Of a stretch of 64,000 bases of DNA, positions 22,615 to 35,600 are shown one piece after another (the stretch's first letter is position 1; the number at the start of each line of letters is the position of its first letter). The notes under the pieces were generated by a model. The model did no database searches. It had not been told where the DNA came from and saw nothing but the letters and a program-made list of their open reading frames with translations. Both the position numbers and the translations under genes were made by a program. Source of the DNA: Gnomoniopsis sp. IMI 355080 (lineage: Eukaryota; Ascomycota; Sordariomycetes; Diaporthales; Gnomoniaceae); assembly GCA_027946555.1 (NCBI GenBank), contig JAPEVC010000114.1, positions 53,917-117,916 on the forward strand. The letters run 5' to 3'.

Positions 22615-24513
22615 ATGAAGTCTGCCTGGGCTATGACGGGGCTGGCGGCCACTGCTGCCGCGGCCACCAACTCCAGTTCTTGCTATGTCCTTCCCTCCGA
22701 CTCCGACTGGCCTTCGACCTCCAGCTGGGACACCCTCAACGCCACTGTGGGCGGACGTCTGGTCGCGACGGTGCCCATTGGGTCGCCTTGTCATGATCCT
22801 AACTATGATGAGGTCGCCTGTTTAGCCCTACAGACGGATTGGACTCTTGCTTCGACTCAGTATGCGGCCCCTCCTCAGTTCTGGACACCAGGCAAAATAT
22901 CTCTAACAAATCAACCAGCTACGATAGTTCGTCTTCGACGATGCAAGAGTTTTGGGCCAACAATAGCTGCGATCCTTTCACAGACAGGACATCAGCCTGT
23001 ACCTTGGGAAACTACGTCAGCTACGCTGTGGATGTTTCAGGTCCTGATGATATTATTGCAACATTGGACTTTGCGACGGCCAACAACATCCGTCTAGTTA
23101 TTCGTAACACCGGCCATGAGTAAGTTGATAGACCATATGTTTATAAAGTGGAAGACTCGAGACGCCATTTGGTGAGAACATCACAACTGACATATGATCA
23201 CCTGCAGCTACTTTGGCCGGAGTACAGGCGCCGGAGCTCTTGCAATCTGGACGCACAACCTCAAAGACACCTCGTTGCTGGAATGGTCGGATGCTAACTA
23301 CACTGGTCAGGCCCTGAAAATGGGTGCTGGTGTGCAAGGCTTCGATGCTGTCGAAGCAGCAGCAGCCAATAACGTCAGTAAGTACACGTATTCTTCCCGG
23401 GCTACTTTCGCATATATGCTGACCAAGTCGATAGTGGTCCTTTCGGGCGAGTGTCCAACTGTAGGTCTCGTTGGAGGTTACCTTCAAGGTGGTGGCCACT
23501 CGATCCTCAGCACCTCATACGGCATGGCCGCCGACAACTTGCTACAGTACGAGGTGGTCACCGCTTCCGGTGCCTACATCAACGCATCGCGGACTGAGAA
23601 TAGTGATCTGTTCTGGGCTCTATCTGGAGGCGGTGGTGGTAGCTACGCTATTGTGGTCAGCGCGACTGTGAAGGCTCACGAAGCTGTGACGACGGGTGGC
23701 GGCACCGTGACCATTGTGGCCGCGTTGACGACTCTGGAGAACTACACTGCAGCTGTAACCGCCTTCCACGCTCTGGCTCCAGCCATGGTTGACCTCGGAG
23801 CTGCTGTCTCTTACGAGCTGAGCAGCGAATACTTCGTCATTGACCCGGTCACCATCATCAACAGCAACGCCTCGTACGTGGAGAATGTGGTTCTGGGCCC
23901 ATGGCTCGCTGAACTATCTGCTTTGGGCATCACACCATACTCACAGACCTACACGACACTCGACTACTACGACCATTACGCCGCATACATCGGTCCGCTC
24001 CCTGAAGGCCATCTTGCCGTTGAGTCCTATCAATTTGGCTCCCGATTGATTCCCCGAAGCCTGCTTGAAGATGACCCGGCGACGTTTGGCGAAGTCTTGG
24101 CCAACGCAACTGCGCTCGGCGTAACTTCAGCTGGCAGTATTTCTGCGTACTCGGGTAACACAAGCGACCAGTGGAATAGCGTCAACCCCGTGTGGCGTGA
24201 CACCATTATGCAGCTGCAGCTGACGCTGCCGTGGAACGAGTCGGACACTTTCGCCGACAATGTCGCGTTGCAGACCGAGCTGACTGATGTTGTTGTGCCG
24301 GAGTTTGCGGCTATCACTCCTGACAGCGGAGCGTACCTCAATGAGGCTAGCTTTATGGAGGAGGACTGGAAGGCCACGTTCTTTGGAGTCAACTACGATA
24401 CACTCCTGGCCATAAAGGAGAAGTGGGATCCTGAGAGTGTGTTCTACGCATACAAGGGGGTCGGAAGCGATGCCTGGACAGTAGCAGAGGATGGTCGCAT
24501 GTGCAAGGCATAA
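22615..24513 (+). CDS. Secreted FAD-linked oxidoreductase, berberine-bridge-enzyme type
   Basis: Exons 22615-22859, 22919-23119, 23208-23377 and 23435-24513, with introns of 59, 88 and 57 bp, give 564 residues. A signal peptide covers about residues 1-18. The FAD-binding domain has RNTGHDY with His148 and SGECPTVG with Cys212, the two residues that hold FAD by a double covalent bond in this family. The Cys-x-x-Val-Gly motif and the GGYLQGGGHS stretch follow. The C-terminal BBE domain ends near VFYAYKGVGS. Such enzymes oxidise sugars, alcohols or alkaloid-like secondary metabolites using O2. The third intron is a multiple of three without a stop, so its retention would simply add 19 residues. 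It lies convergent to a secreted carboxylesterase. Confidence 0.9.
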
Positions 24514-24889
24514 GTCAACGAGAGTGGAACTACATAACCAAAATAGCTGGCGATGATACAAAAATTCAACCCCCCAAAAAACTACCAGTAGTGATGCAAA
24601 CTCCACCCAGCAGTATCATGCATTTTGACATTTCCACAGATTGGTCCCGATATACGCGCAAACTTCCATACGTTTGTCCACAGATACAAGGTACCATAAC
24701 TCAGCCCGTCTCACGAAAGTCGAGAGTTTCTTTTCTCTATCCATTCACTTCCTTTGAACAAGATATTTTCTAGTCATGAACTGCACATACGCCCAGGGTA
24801 TCTTATTATCCGTCTTGCCGGTGAGGACTTTTCGTTGAACATATACATTATGCTATCAAAGCGTATTGCCTCTCCTGTCTCCAAGACAT
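24514..24889. other. Convergent 3' region
   Basis: 376 bp between the ends of the FAD oxidase and the carboxylesterase. No coding signal seen; it should hold both 3' untranslated regions. Confidence 0.6.
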
Positions 24890-26723
24890 CTAGTATTTTA
24901 GTTCCTTGACGATATCCTCCCGATTCAGAAACCCACATCTCTCTCTCAGCTTCTGCGTCGCCACATCCGGGTTGGCTTCGCTGCCCTCCAGAGCAGACAT
25001 ACCTGGAGCTGGCCCACCAACCACATAGATATCAGCATCCATCATCCCATCACCGACCGAATACGCAGACTCCCAGCCTTGGAGCGTATTCTTCGATACC
25101 ACGCTCGGATTTCCTAGTGTGGCGAAAGTCGACCACGATCTGGACTGCTGCCTCAAAAGTTCGTAGTCCGACTCAGATGGGATTGTCACATTCGCCGCCC
25201 ATGACCATTCGTAAGGTGTGAAATTGCCAAATACATAAGCCAGTTCCGAGGTGTGTATGACACCAAGACCGGGGGTGTCACTGCTATCGAGGTAGGCGGA
25301 GAGGATGGTCTGGTTTTGCTCGTAGATGTAGACCGGTATGCTCGAGTTAGAGGAAGTGTTGTAATACTTCTCCGCCATGGCGTGACCAAAGTAGAATGAC
25401 GGACACGTCAGGAGGATATCGCGGAAGATCTCCGCAGACCGGTAGAACTCGGCTGAGAGGTTGGCGGTCGTATTGGCTGCAAAGTCAGACACAGGATACA
25501 AGCCCATGAGTGTTTCAAAATTTGTCGAGTTGAGGAAAGGGTAGTAAGAGCCAATAAAGTCTCGCGTGTCAGCATCTGTCTCGATGGCGCTGGAGGTGAA
25601 CAATGTCGCGTCGTTACGCGTCCATCCGACGACAATGGGCATCTGCGTAAAGCTGCCTGTACGGACCAGGTCCGAAGGTGCGGCGGGGAGAAAATCACCG
25701 TCGATGTTTGGGAGCCAGATGTCACCATCGCTGAAAGCTGCCAACGAATTATAATTCGCAAGTGTCGCGTTCCAAAGCTCGTCCAAGGTCAAGTTCCTGA
25801 GGCAGGCGATAGTAGTGGCACTTTGAGCGTCGCCATCTTCCGCGCATCCTGTCAGGACAGCAACGTCGGTGAACGTGTCTCTGGTAAGGGTACTGGTCAT
25901 GTTCGGCTCCAGTGCTGTGCTCTCGATCAAAGCCCCGTTGAAGGGGGCGGGGCGCGTGCCACCGTATGCGAGGACCTGCAGCGTGACAGCCAGAGCTCCT
26001 GAGCTTTGTCCAAAGATTGTAACCTGCTCGGGATCGCCTCCAAAATAGTCAATATTCTGCTGCACCCACTCGAGAGCCAGCCGCTGATCCTTCAATCCGA
26101 CGTTCAGCGACTTTGTTGAATTAAGCGCATCGTTCAGCGCAAAGCCGAAGATGTTGAGCCTGTAGTTCATTGCCACATAGACGACAGGGAGCCCGTTGGC
26201 GACAGACTGCACGATCAAGCCATCAGGCTCGTTGGTCCGCTCATTAATGTTGCCGTTCCATAAGCCACCGCCGTAGATATCTTCGCAAGAGACAAGTCAG
26301 CATTGCAGTCCCGTACTCGACCAATGTCCTCAGAAGACAACACTCACAAACCATAACAGGCAACCGATCCCCCTTCTTCACCCCCGTTGGCCGGGCTACC
26401 TTCAACCTCAAGCAATCCTCACTAAACCATGTTGAATTTGTGTTGTACATGGACCCGTCGCTCTCCACCTGCGGACACACTGGGCCCTGCGCCGAAGCAT
26501 TTACCACACTTCCTGGTGCGAAGGTCACTAGCTCAGGGCTAGCAAACCGCTCGGCGGTGCCATATTGAATGTTGAGAAATTTCTCCACTGTGCCGTTAAC
26601 AGTACGCAAACCAACGTAGGAGACATTGTGCGCAGTGTCCACCACGGTGGGTGCCGCTGCACGATACTCCAGGGCCGTAGTGCCTAGCGCAAGCAGGCTT
26701 AGCAGCGAGGCTTTGTTCAACAT
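24890..26723 (-). CDS. Secreted type-B carboxylesterase/lipase
   Basis: Minus-strand exons 26723-26348 and 26280-24890 are joined by a 67-bp intron (donor GTGAGT). The splice restores LPVMVYIYGGG, and the protein has 588 residues. I start at the ATG at 26723; the frame farther up begins with GTG. A signal peptide (about residues 1-18) and many Asn-X-Ser/Thr sites indicate secretion. The oxyanion-hole glycines are 129-131. The catalytic serine is Ser218 in GQSSG. The histidine is near 468 in GVIHTSELAYVF. The acid is probably Asp349, in a place where Glu is commoner. Alpha/beta-hydrolase fold; ester substrates unknown. Confidence 0.9.
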
Positions 26724-27392
26724 CTTGGGCTGCGAAAATCGGGCCGATGTTGCACTAAAGTTCACCGGGAGCGAGAGATACTTTCGGTGTCACGCCTGGG
26801 GGGAAAGGCGCTTTTTGAGGCCTCAGCTAGTCTCTACCTGCAGGAGCCCGATGCGGTGTATCGCACCGGTGCGGCGGAGCGGACCATCCGGAACGTGGAT
26901 CCTCTTATGATTTGCCGCTTGCCGTGCTTATCTTGTCTGAAGGGGCGGAAGGTCCGTGATCTCGCGGATTGAAATTAGCTGAGTGGAGAACGTAATGCTT
27001 TCGTGACCAAATCGAAAATGAAAAACTAAAGATTTGATGTAATGACTCGATATGATAGTATTGGCGGCCGTGTGACTGACTGCTGGGTGCGTTGACCATG
27101 GAGCAACCGCCTCACGAAGCGCTTTCTTGGTGGGAGGCCAGTAACCCAACGCCTGTTGAATGCCAAATTCTATCACTCGTCTCTACTATGCTGTTCTTCA
27201 TCATGATCTCATTGCCAACCATAACCTTCACAACTCGACGCCCTGTGCGACCTTCCACACAACGTTCGTTATCCTCTGGCGACCGCTGTTCCTTGCCCTC
27301 AACTCATCCGGGCTTTGATCCAAGCTCACACCTGGTGTCTTCACAAGCACCGCCGCCGGTGTTCTGGTCTTCGTAGGCGTAGTAGCGGCTCC
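26724..27392. other. Intergenic region
   Basis: Upstream of the carboxylesterase and downstream of the helicase. A plus-strand frame at 27092-27376 (94 codons, one hydrophobic stretch) is open but has no other support. No gene called. Confidence 0.5.
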
Positions 27393-30300
27393 CTAAGCCG
27401 CAATACCAGCTCTACTATTGGCCAAAGCCGCTAAGTTCTTGGTATTTCCATCACCAAAATCCTGTTCAAAGATGCGCTGCCACACTTCCAGCCATTTCTC
27501 GTGTTGTGCAGTAGGGAGCTTGCCAGGATTCTTAAACGAACGTGTGAGCATCTCGCGTAAGCGTGATCGCAGCACTTTCAACACGAGCATCATTTTCCAA
27601 TCGGGGACGGCGAAGCGAGCACGGTTGCCATCTAGGATCAAAACGCCCGAGTACATCTGCGCAGAATTAGCCTTGGCATCCTACGAGTAGTTAATTTGTT
27701 GATCAGAGAGACTCACGTCGGCACGGACATCGCCACACAAAAGGGCAATGGCGAAAGCCTCGACGGCGGTGGTCTCATGAGCGTTGTATTTCCTAGTGCT
27801 ATGTTAGTCGGTGGTCATCCTCGAAGCTTTGGCAAGACTCACGACTTTGACTGCATGATATGGTAGTAGCTCATCCATCTGATCTCGTTGTGCATCTTGT
27901 TGACACTAGACGGGTGCAAGCTGATCGCTTGATTGTTGCCTACATTCCTGAGGGCTTTCGCGCCAGGAACGTCGCGCACTAGAAGTTTGGGATAGAAACT
28001 CCACGCAATCACGGACTGACAAACAGCCTCGTTGTCGGAATTGATGCTTACACGCCGTGGCACCTCAAAGAAAGCCTGAATGCGCCGGCGACCTCCGCTA
28101 GAATATCGCAGGCGATTCAATGTCTGACGTTCATCATTGGTAAGTTGGAGGAAGCCCGCCTCATTGGCCAATGCGGAGAGTAGGGAGAGCTTGAGATCTT
28201 CGATGTTGGCTAGGTTTTGGGGACTGAGAAAGTTCTTCCTGCAGAACTGAAATTCTTGCCCGCCGTTGCCTGAAGAGGATTGGCACACTCGCTTCCAAGC
28301 CAAATAAGCATTATACACAGTCAAGAGATCCGAGTCTCCTTTTCGATATGCCAGACGGACGGCATCAGCTTGAGAGCGCTGGCCAAAGGGCGCAACAAAT
28401 GGCGACTTGGAGGAAAGGATGGCTGCTACTGTAACAGCCATATCAAGACATTTGAAGACAGTACCCATAAGCACAAGCTTACCAAGGAAAACGTCCAAGG
28501 GCAGCCGTGCAAGTTGATGCCCGAGGGGGGTCAAATCTTCGCCCGCGGTCAAAGCCCGAACGTCAATTAGAGCGTCAACGGCTCTGCGGGTGTTCTTCGC
28601 CGAGGGAGGATCTAGGGCCTCACTGAGCGTCGCCTCGATGCCTCCAATTTTGCAAACTTTGATGCGAATGGCAAGTTCCTGCAGCGAGAGTCGAAGCATC
28701 TCAGGGGTTTGCGAATCGCTCATGACGGAGTCATGTCTATATTTGGTGAAAAGATGGAAGCAAAGCCCCTCCTGGACACGACCAGCTCGGCCGCGACGTT
28801 GTTTGGCGTTTGCTCTCGCGATGAATGTATCAATCAGTCTTGAGAGTTGACGACGCTCGTCGAAACGCATTTCTCGGTGCTTGCCTGTATCTATCACACA
28901 AGTAACATCTGGAATGGTGATACCGGTCTCTGCAATGTTCGTTGCGAGCACAATCTTTCTATATCCGGGTGGTGGCATAAGGAACGCCGCTTCTTGGTCT
29001 TCCGAGGCTATAGTAGAGTGCAAGGGATAAACAAGCCAGTTGTTCTGGAAAAATCTGTCTCCCAGGAGCATATCATTCAGCGTTCTAATATCAGCGATAC
29101 CCGGAAGGAAAACAAGTATCGCCTTGCTGAAATTGACGTAGTTGGGATCCGTAGCGATACGTGAAATGAGGTTTACGATGAGATCGAAGTCGATCTGGTA
29201 CTCATTGATTTGCGAAAGCGTGTTGCGAGTCCGTCGCGAATAATTTTGCAACGTCTTCAAAAGCTCGGGCTTCAGTGAAGTGTCTGACGCGATATCAACC
29301 TCGTCATCATCATCAAGCTCCATCACCCTCTCCTTGACCTGCTTATCGACAGTGTGGCCCGTCAACTCCACAGCATCTTCAAGGTAGTTGACGGTAACAG
29401 GGAAGGTTCGTCCTGGTACATTCAGCACTTTCGCACCACCAAAGTAATTCGAAAAACGTTCGGAATCCACTGTCGCGGACATGAGTACAACTTTGAGATC
29501 TTTCCTCTTCATCAGCAATTTCTTGAGTACGATCAAGAGGAAGTCGCTTTCGATTGACCGCTCGTGGACTTCGTCAAGAACAAGGTGAGTGATCTCACGA
29601 AGCTCATTAGAGCCTTCCAGCATCCTCATCACAATTCCAGTTGTAGCGTATATAAGCCGTGTCTCTTTGGATGTCTTTGCCTCAAGTCTGATAGAGTATC
29701 CGACCAAGGACCGCGGAGTGCCGACATCGCCCTTGCCTTCGCCCAATTCTTCGCTGACACGCTTCGCCAGTGATATTGCTGAAATTCGGCGAGGCTCAGT
29801 GCAGTAGATCTTGCATGGCTTGCCCTGTGCAAGTTGGTGCTCGAGCAAGTAAGCTGGTGTCTGTGTCGATTTTCCGCAACCCGTTTCTCCACAGATGATG
29901 ACAACTTGCTCTCGCTCAACCGCGTCGACGACTTCTTGACGGAAATTCCACATCGGCAGCTGCATGCGCGACTGTAGCATTGCCTGGTATTTTGGCGCGC
30001 TGCTCTTTTTCTGCCATATGCCTTGGTAGTACTCAGGTCCACCCGAGGCTCGCTTTTCAGCAGCAATAGCATCGGGCGTGTCGACTCCACTGCGACCGTT
30101 GTTGCGGCCACGGAATGCACCCGAAAGCAGTACTCCATCCTCTTCCTCCTGATCACGTCGCTCGCGGACCATAGCTCGGAGCTCTTTGATGGCGACACGA
30201 TCTCGTGCGTCTGTGCTGTTTCTCTTGGCCTCCGCATACTCACCCCAGAGGTCACGGAACTGAGATGGCAGCCTCATTGAGACTTTCTCTTCTTTCCCTG

Positions 30301-32035
30301 ATGACCCAAAAATCAGAAATAAAGCAGTCGTGGCAAGAAAAGCCTCGGATTGCTTCTCATCTGGTGTGGCAATCTCTGTCATCTTGAACACAAACTTGTT
30401 GGGCGACGAGGCGAGTTCCACGCCAGCCATGCCCTGTTCGGCAAGGAGTTCTTGAGCTTTCGCCCAAGAGATGCTGAGGAGATGCCTGTGAGCAAATGCC
30501 GTTTCCGACACTTTGATGTAGGAAAGTTTGACAGCTGAGTCTCTAGACCGACAACCTTCCTCCAAAACTCGCGTTGGACTGATGCCTGACCACTTCCCAA
30601 AGTCTCTGATGATGACTTTCGAACCATCGCTATTGTTCAAGACTGTCGTCGTCTTGCCGTCAGCGTCAACGTCGTTGGTGGGCAAGTCTGCGAACATATC
30701 CGCCAATCCCTGATCCTCGTCCTCATTTTGGGCCAGAATTTCCGCGGCCATCTTTTTGGCCTCTTTGGCGATATCGTCATCATCTTCATCCTCATCACTA
30801 CTATCGGAGCGCATCTTTTCATCTTCAGGCTTCCGATCCTTTGCTATCTTAGCGGCCTCCAACTCAGCCTTGAGCTTCTTTTCATCGGCATAGTCCCTCT
30901 CAAGTGCTATGCGCCTCGGTTCCCACTGCATACGTGCCAGTCCCGCATCAAAAAGAGGGTCTTTTTCAACCCTATCCAGCTTGGCAAGCAGCTTGGCAAT
31001 TTCTGTATCATCGAGGGAGTCTGCAGTTGTTGGTGGTGGCTGTAGCTGAATGCCAGACTTTTGTCCCTTCTTCAGACCATCCTGCAGGGGTCTTTGGATC
31101 GCAAATAATTTCGCCTTGGTGTCCAGGTATGCAGGAATGAGATCATCGGGCTCTATGTCACTGTCGTACGTGAGAAACTGTTTCCGTGGTGTTGCTACAC
31201 CAGATCGTGGTGTTGTCGACCCGTTCTTCTTTTTAGCCTTCGCCTTTTGCAGGATTTCTGGTTCGTTTAGGAGTGGTGTGGCCGCTCCGGATGGGATGGG
31301 AGAATCTGTAGGAGTCAGACCCATTTTACCACTACGCGAATCATATTCCGGCAGCTCGTCCAGGGGACACTCCCTCGCGAACCAGTCCATCGCCTCGTCA
31401 AGGCCCCAGATCGAGTCCTTGATGCTCCCGCTGATACTCGTAGATATTTCCAAGACATATTGCAAGGCGGCCTGGACCTTTTCTTCTGGAAATCCGGAAC
31501 CGCGCAAAGTCTGTTGCAGGGTCCACAGCTTGACGGTCAAATCCTCTTCCGACAGCATCTTGCCGCCGCTGGCTCCATCTGAGGTCGTGCTCGACGCCGC
31601 AAATCGACCCTCAGCCTGGATCAGGTCGAGGATATGGTCCATGAGCTCGGTTGGCAGCCACTTCTTCGCGCTGATGGGCTCTGCCTGGCTTCGCAGGAGT
31701 CGGCGATCCGTGTCAAGCCTCTGCTTCTGACGTTGCGCATCTCTCCTGGTCTTTTGAGCGTGTTTCTCGACCAGAAGTTGTAACTCAGCCTCTTCAAGCT
31801 GGGCTTCGAACTCCTCGGGTGTCAGCTCTTTCTTCTTCAACTCAGCGCCGCTCGCAACATTATTGGCATCGTTCGGCAGGGTCGGGACATTGGACTTTGT
31901 AGGTTCCGAAACCTTCTTGGATGGAGGAGTAGGATCATCTACTGGCTCTATCCTGGCTTTCGAGGCAATGGATTGAGTGGCGAAACCTCGTGCTGGGTTG
32001 GCAGCGGGTTTCTTCGTCTTCTTCTTGCCCGCCAT
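27393..32035 (-). CDS. DExH-box RNA helicase, DHX29/Ucp12-like
   Basis: Minus-strand exons 32035-27843, 27792-27717 and 27656-27393, with introns of 50 and 60 bp, give 1510 residues. The N-terminal 650 residues are Lys/Glu-rich, with likely coiled-coil and an acidic run (about residues 405-430). The helicase core follows: Walker A GETGCGKST near residue 717, box II DEVH near 823, SATVD motif III near 857, and QRRGRAGR motif VI near 1080. HA2 and OB-fold C-terminal domains come next. The DEVH box and long N-terminus fit the DHX29/DHX57 group, whose animal member helps 40S subunits scan structured 5' leaders. It is head to head with GCN1, separated by 598 bp. Confidence 0.9.
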
Positions 32036-32633
32036 GGCTGAAGCCTGGATGTGAGTGTTCGGAGCGAGCGGAGAAGAACGAATTCAGGTACCAAGGCGAT
32101 TCTGAACGATCATGAATGGGATTCTAAAATGGGTCCCAGGGCCAGACGGGGCTGGTCATGAAGGAGGAGCAAGGAACTTGGTTGAGTTACCATCAGCAGT
32201 GTCAATTGTGGATGTGGAAGACCGAAAGAAAGATGACGCTGTAAATATGACCCTTGTAAATTCGAGTCGTCCCGCACTCTCAATTGCAAGGATGGCAGCT
32301 CCACAAAAAAAAAAGACGCCCAAGCCTCCCCGCGAAAACGGCAGTAAACTTCGACCGCCTGCTAGGTTTGGCGCGTTGGAGCACGGCAGGGTTGCAGCAT
32401 CAGGGAAAGTAATTGCCCCACTGCAACAGCTCGGCCGCTGAGTCTTACGGCGACGAACATCACATTCTCAGCAAGAACCTCAGGGCCCACGAGAGCAATT
32501 GGGAGAGTTGGAGCTACATATGATACCCTTTGACAGTCTAGGGGCTTTCTTTTCATGGTGATAGTCTTACTGTCTTTTGTTTCCTTTTCTGCTCGCTCTT
32601 TCGACATGCTACCTTGGCATCTCTGGCGCCAAA
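32036..32633. promoter_or_regulatory. Shared divergent promoter, helicase and GCN1
   Basis: 598 bp separate the two start codons, which point away from each other. It holds an A-run at 32307-32317 and an open plus-strand frame (32112-32441) that I take as chance. Both genes act on translating ribosomes, so shared control is plausible but only inferred from position. Confidence 0.45.
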
Positions 32634-35600
32634 ATGTCTGAACAACAAGTCGACGTCAACGGCACCGCGCCGGCCCTCGACCTCAAAGCCGCAAAAGCTG
32701 CTTTGACATCCTCTTCGACTTCCTCAAGAATTTCCCAACTACGGGCTGTGGATGACAAGATCTCTCAGAAGGGTATGCATTCTCAATGCTGTCTCGGCCC
32801 TCAAGGCAAAACGCTTTTGCTCACGAGTCTGTACTCTAGCTCTCGATAAACAATCTCAACTACAACTCCTCAAGATCCTGTTCTGGACTCACTCTTTCTA
32901 CGGTGACCGAGACTCACGTTTGGCTGTCCAACAATGCCTGATGTCATTTTGCAAGGAGGGAGACGCAGACCTCCTCAAACCACTGGTAGAAGCCATTCGC
33001 CGAGAAGTCCCCAAGCCGAGCATTGCAACCTCCAACGCCTTCGTCCTCCTTGAATGGTGCAGCCTGTTGATGCAAAACCTGGCCGGATCTCCACAATGGG
33101 ATACATTTGGCAAGGACATAATAGGGGCAGCAGCTGAAGCGCTGGACAAATGCTGCTCGCCCGCGTCGAAATCGGGTGTAGCTCGCTCATCTCTCGTGAC
33201 CGCTCGTCGCGGGTTCAGAACGCTGGTGTCGGTACCTGAGACTCGAGAAAAGGTCATCACTGAGACTGTTCAGGCGCTCTCTGCCAAGGCTGCACAACCA
33301 TCAGCGAGGAATGCGACTATGCTTGGCGTCATTGCTGGGGTATGCTCCCGTAAACCCGAGTCGAAACCTATCCTGGAGAAGCAGAAGTCCCACTACTTCA
33401 CTTTCTACACACGAGAAATTATAGGATCCAAGACACCAATACCGAAACATCAAGCAGCAGGCCTTGGCGACTTCTTTACCGCTTTCATGAACTTGGAGGA
33501 GTTTGAGAAGGAAATTGTGACGCCCTTAGAGAAGGGTTTACTGCGTGCTCCAGAAATCGTGCTCAACGACCTGGTCACTCCTCTCGTCAACAGCCTCCCG
33601 GAAGACTGGGACCTTTCCAAGGTCTTGCAAGGACATTTGCTGAAATCACTACTCTCCAACATCAAGTCGTCGAACCCCCTTACCCGTTCTGGGGCCGTCA
33701 CGGCTTTTCGCGTTGTTGCGGATCGCTGCCGCGATACAAATGTGATGGAGAAAGTGGCAGACGAGCTCGTGACTCCGTTGAAGGGCGGTAAGCTTGCTTC
33801 GGCTGACCATAGAGTCTTGCACTGTGAAATGCTGCTAGCCGTGCCAATGTCTAGCGGTATTTCAGCCAACATTGCGGCGGGTCTTCCGGTACCCATCGGC
33901 AAAGAGGGTAACGAAGCTGCTCTTACAGCTGAGACGTCAGCATTAAGTAGAGCTGTCAAAAGCCTCCTGGCTGATGGAACCGAAGTCCCAAAGCCAGTCA
34001 CCGACGCATACGCAAAGGGGCTTGCTGACAAGAAGTTGCCTTTTCGGCGTATCTGGATATTGAACACAGGCGATATCTTGAACTCCTTCACGTCTGAGAA
34101 TACGCGGACCCCAGTTTTCATGAAGTTTGCTGAGTCTGCTCTACCACCCCTTTTCGATACATATTACGATGTTCTCGCAAACCCTATCAAGGCGTCACAA
34201 GATGGCACTATCACCGCTGCTTACGTGGTCTCGTCTGTGGCACCTCTCTTGCTCAAGGAGGTGAGCGGTGACAAGCTAAGTGCCCTGGCCAAGAAGTTCT
34301 CAATTCCCAAACAATGCTTGGAGCTAGAGCCCAAGCCGTCTTTCCTCCTTCATCCTCGTGTCTATACAAAGATAGTGACGAATGATGACGCTCAGTGGCT
34401 GTCCAGAGCCCTGGCTGCTGTCGTACCATCGCTCCCTGAGGATACATCATCAAGCATCAGTTCCGCCTGGACACACGCCTTCCTGTACTTGATTTGTTCC
34501 ACCGCCGTAACACCAAAACTCCGAAAGTTATCCACAGACATCCTGACCGAAGTCTATTTGGCCAATCCTGAGAAGGTGGCGAAGGTTGTCGTGGCTGGCT
34601 TTTGGACATGGATACAGGCTGTGGAAGCAGGCGACAAGGAGAGTGCCCCTGTGTTAGCCAAAATTGACAACAGCAATTTGAACACCGCTCTTAGGTCGAT
34701 TTGTGTAACTTCGGCCGATTTTGAGAAGGCGGGCAAGGCACCAGAGCAGCCACAGCTTGAGGATCAAATGTGTTCCTTGCTCGTCTTGGCTAGAACACAA
34801 TTGGTACCTCGTGCGGCGTGGATCGACTTGTGCTTGCGGGTTGGCCTGGACCCTGGTACATTGGCCAAGAACCACGAGAAAGTTCTCCTTGAAGAAGTTG
34901 TCAAGCGGTCAGAATTCTCACAGCCGGTAAGCACGCTATACTCCTATCCACAAAATCAGTGCACTAAATGTCTCAATTCAGGCGTACGTCAAAGAAGCTG
35001 CCTATGATGCTGCAGCAGAACTCGCGTTTATTGCACCAGAGACAATGACAGCGCAAATAGAGGCTTTGATCAAATCCGACCTGGACGTAGTACAACTACA
35101 GGATATTGGGCCACTGGAGGCTGCGATCTTCCGCACCCAGGAGGGTACAGCATTTGTTGATGTTCTCGCCAAGAAGGACAACGTAGTCCCTAACAAAAAC
35201 GTCAAAGACTACGATACCCTCAAGTGGGAAGAGGAGCTCAGAGCTCAGCTGGCAGCAAAGAAAGGCACACAGAAGAAGCTGACTGCAGAAGAACAGGCCA
35301 AGGTCAACGCACAACTCAAAAAGGAGGCTGAGATTCGGCAGAGGGTACAACACGCTGCAGCTCGACTTTTGCGAGGGATTGGTATCGTTCACAGTCTGGC
35401 AACTGGTCCGCCGACTGAGGCATCCTTGTGGATGGGCACAGCCGTCAACTCAGTTTTGAATGCGCTGGACGCTGGAGCTGGCTTGGTTACAGGCGACGCT
35501 GCACCGAAAGCCTACATTGCTTTAGCGGATCGTATCTCTGACAGACTGGGTTCCATGCGACCTTTTGTTGGCATTGCAACACTAAGAGCGTACGAGGTGG

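Noticed and set aside
29629..31730. Long open frames antisense or out of frame within the helicase gene (208 and 226 codons)
   Set aside because: Shadows of the long helicase exon in other frames.
32112..32441. 109-codon plus-strand frame between helicase and GCN1
   Set aside because: It lies in the divergent promoter, crosses an A-run, and a minus-strand frame overlaps it; better explained as promoter DNA.
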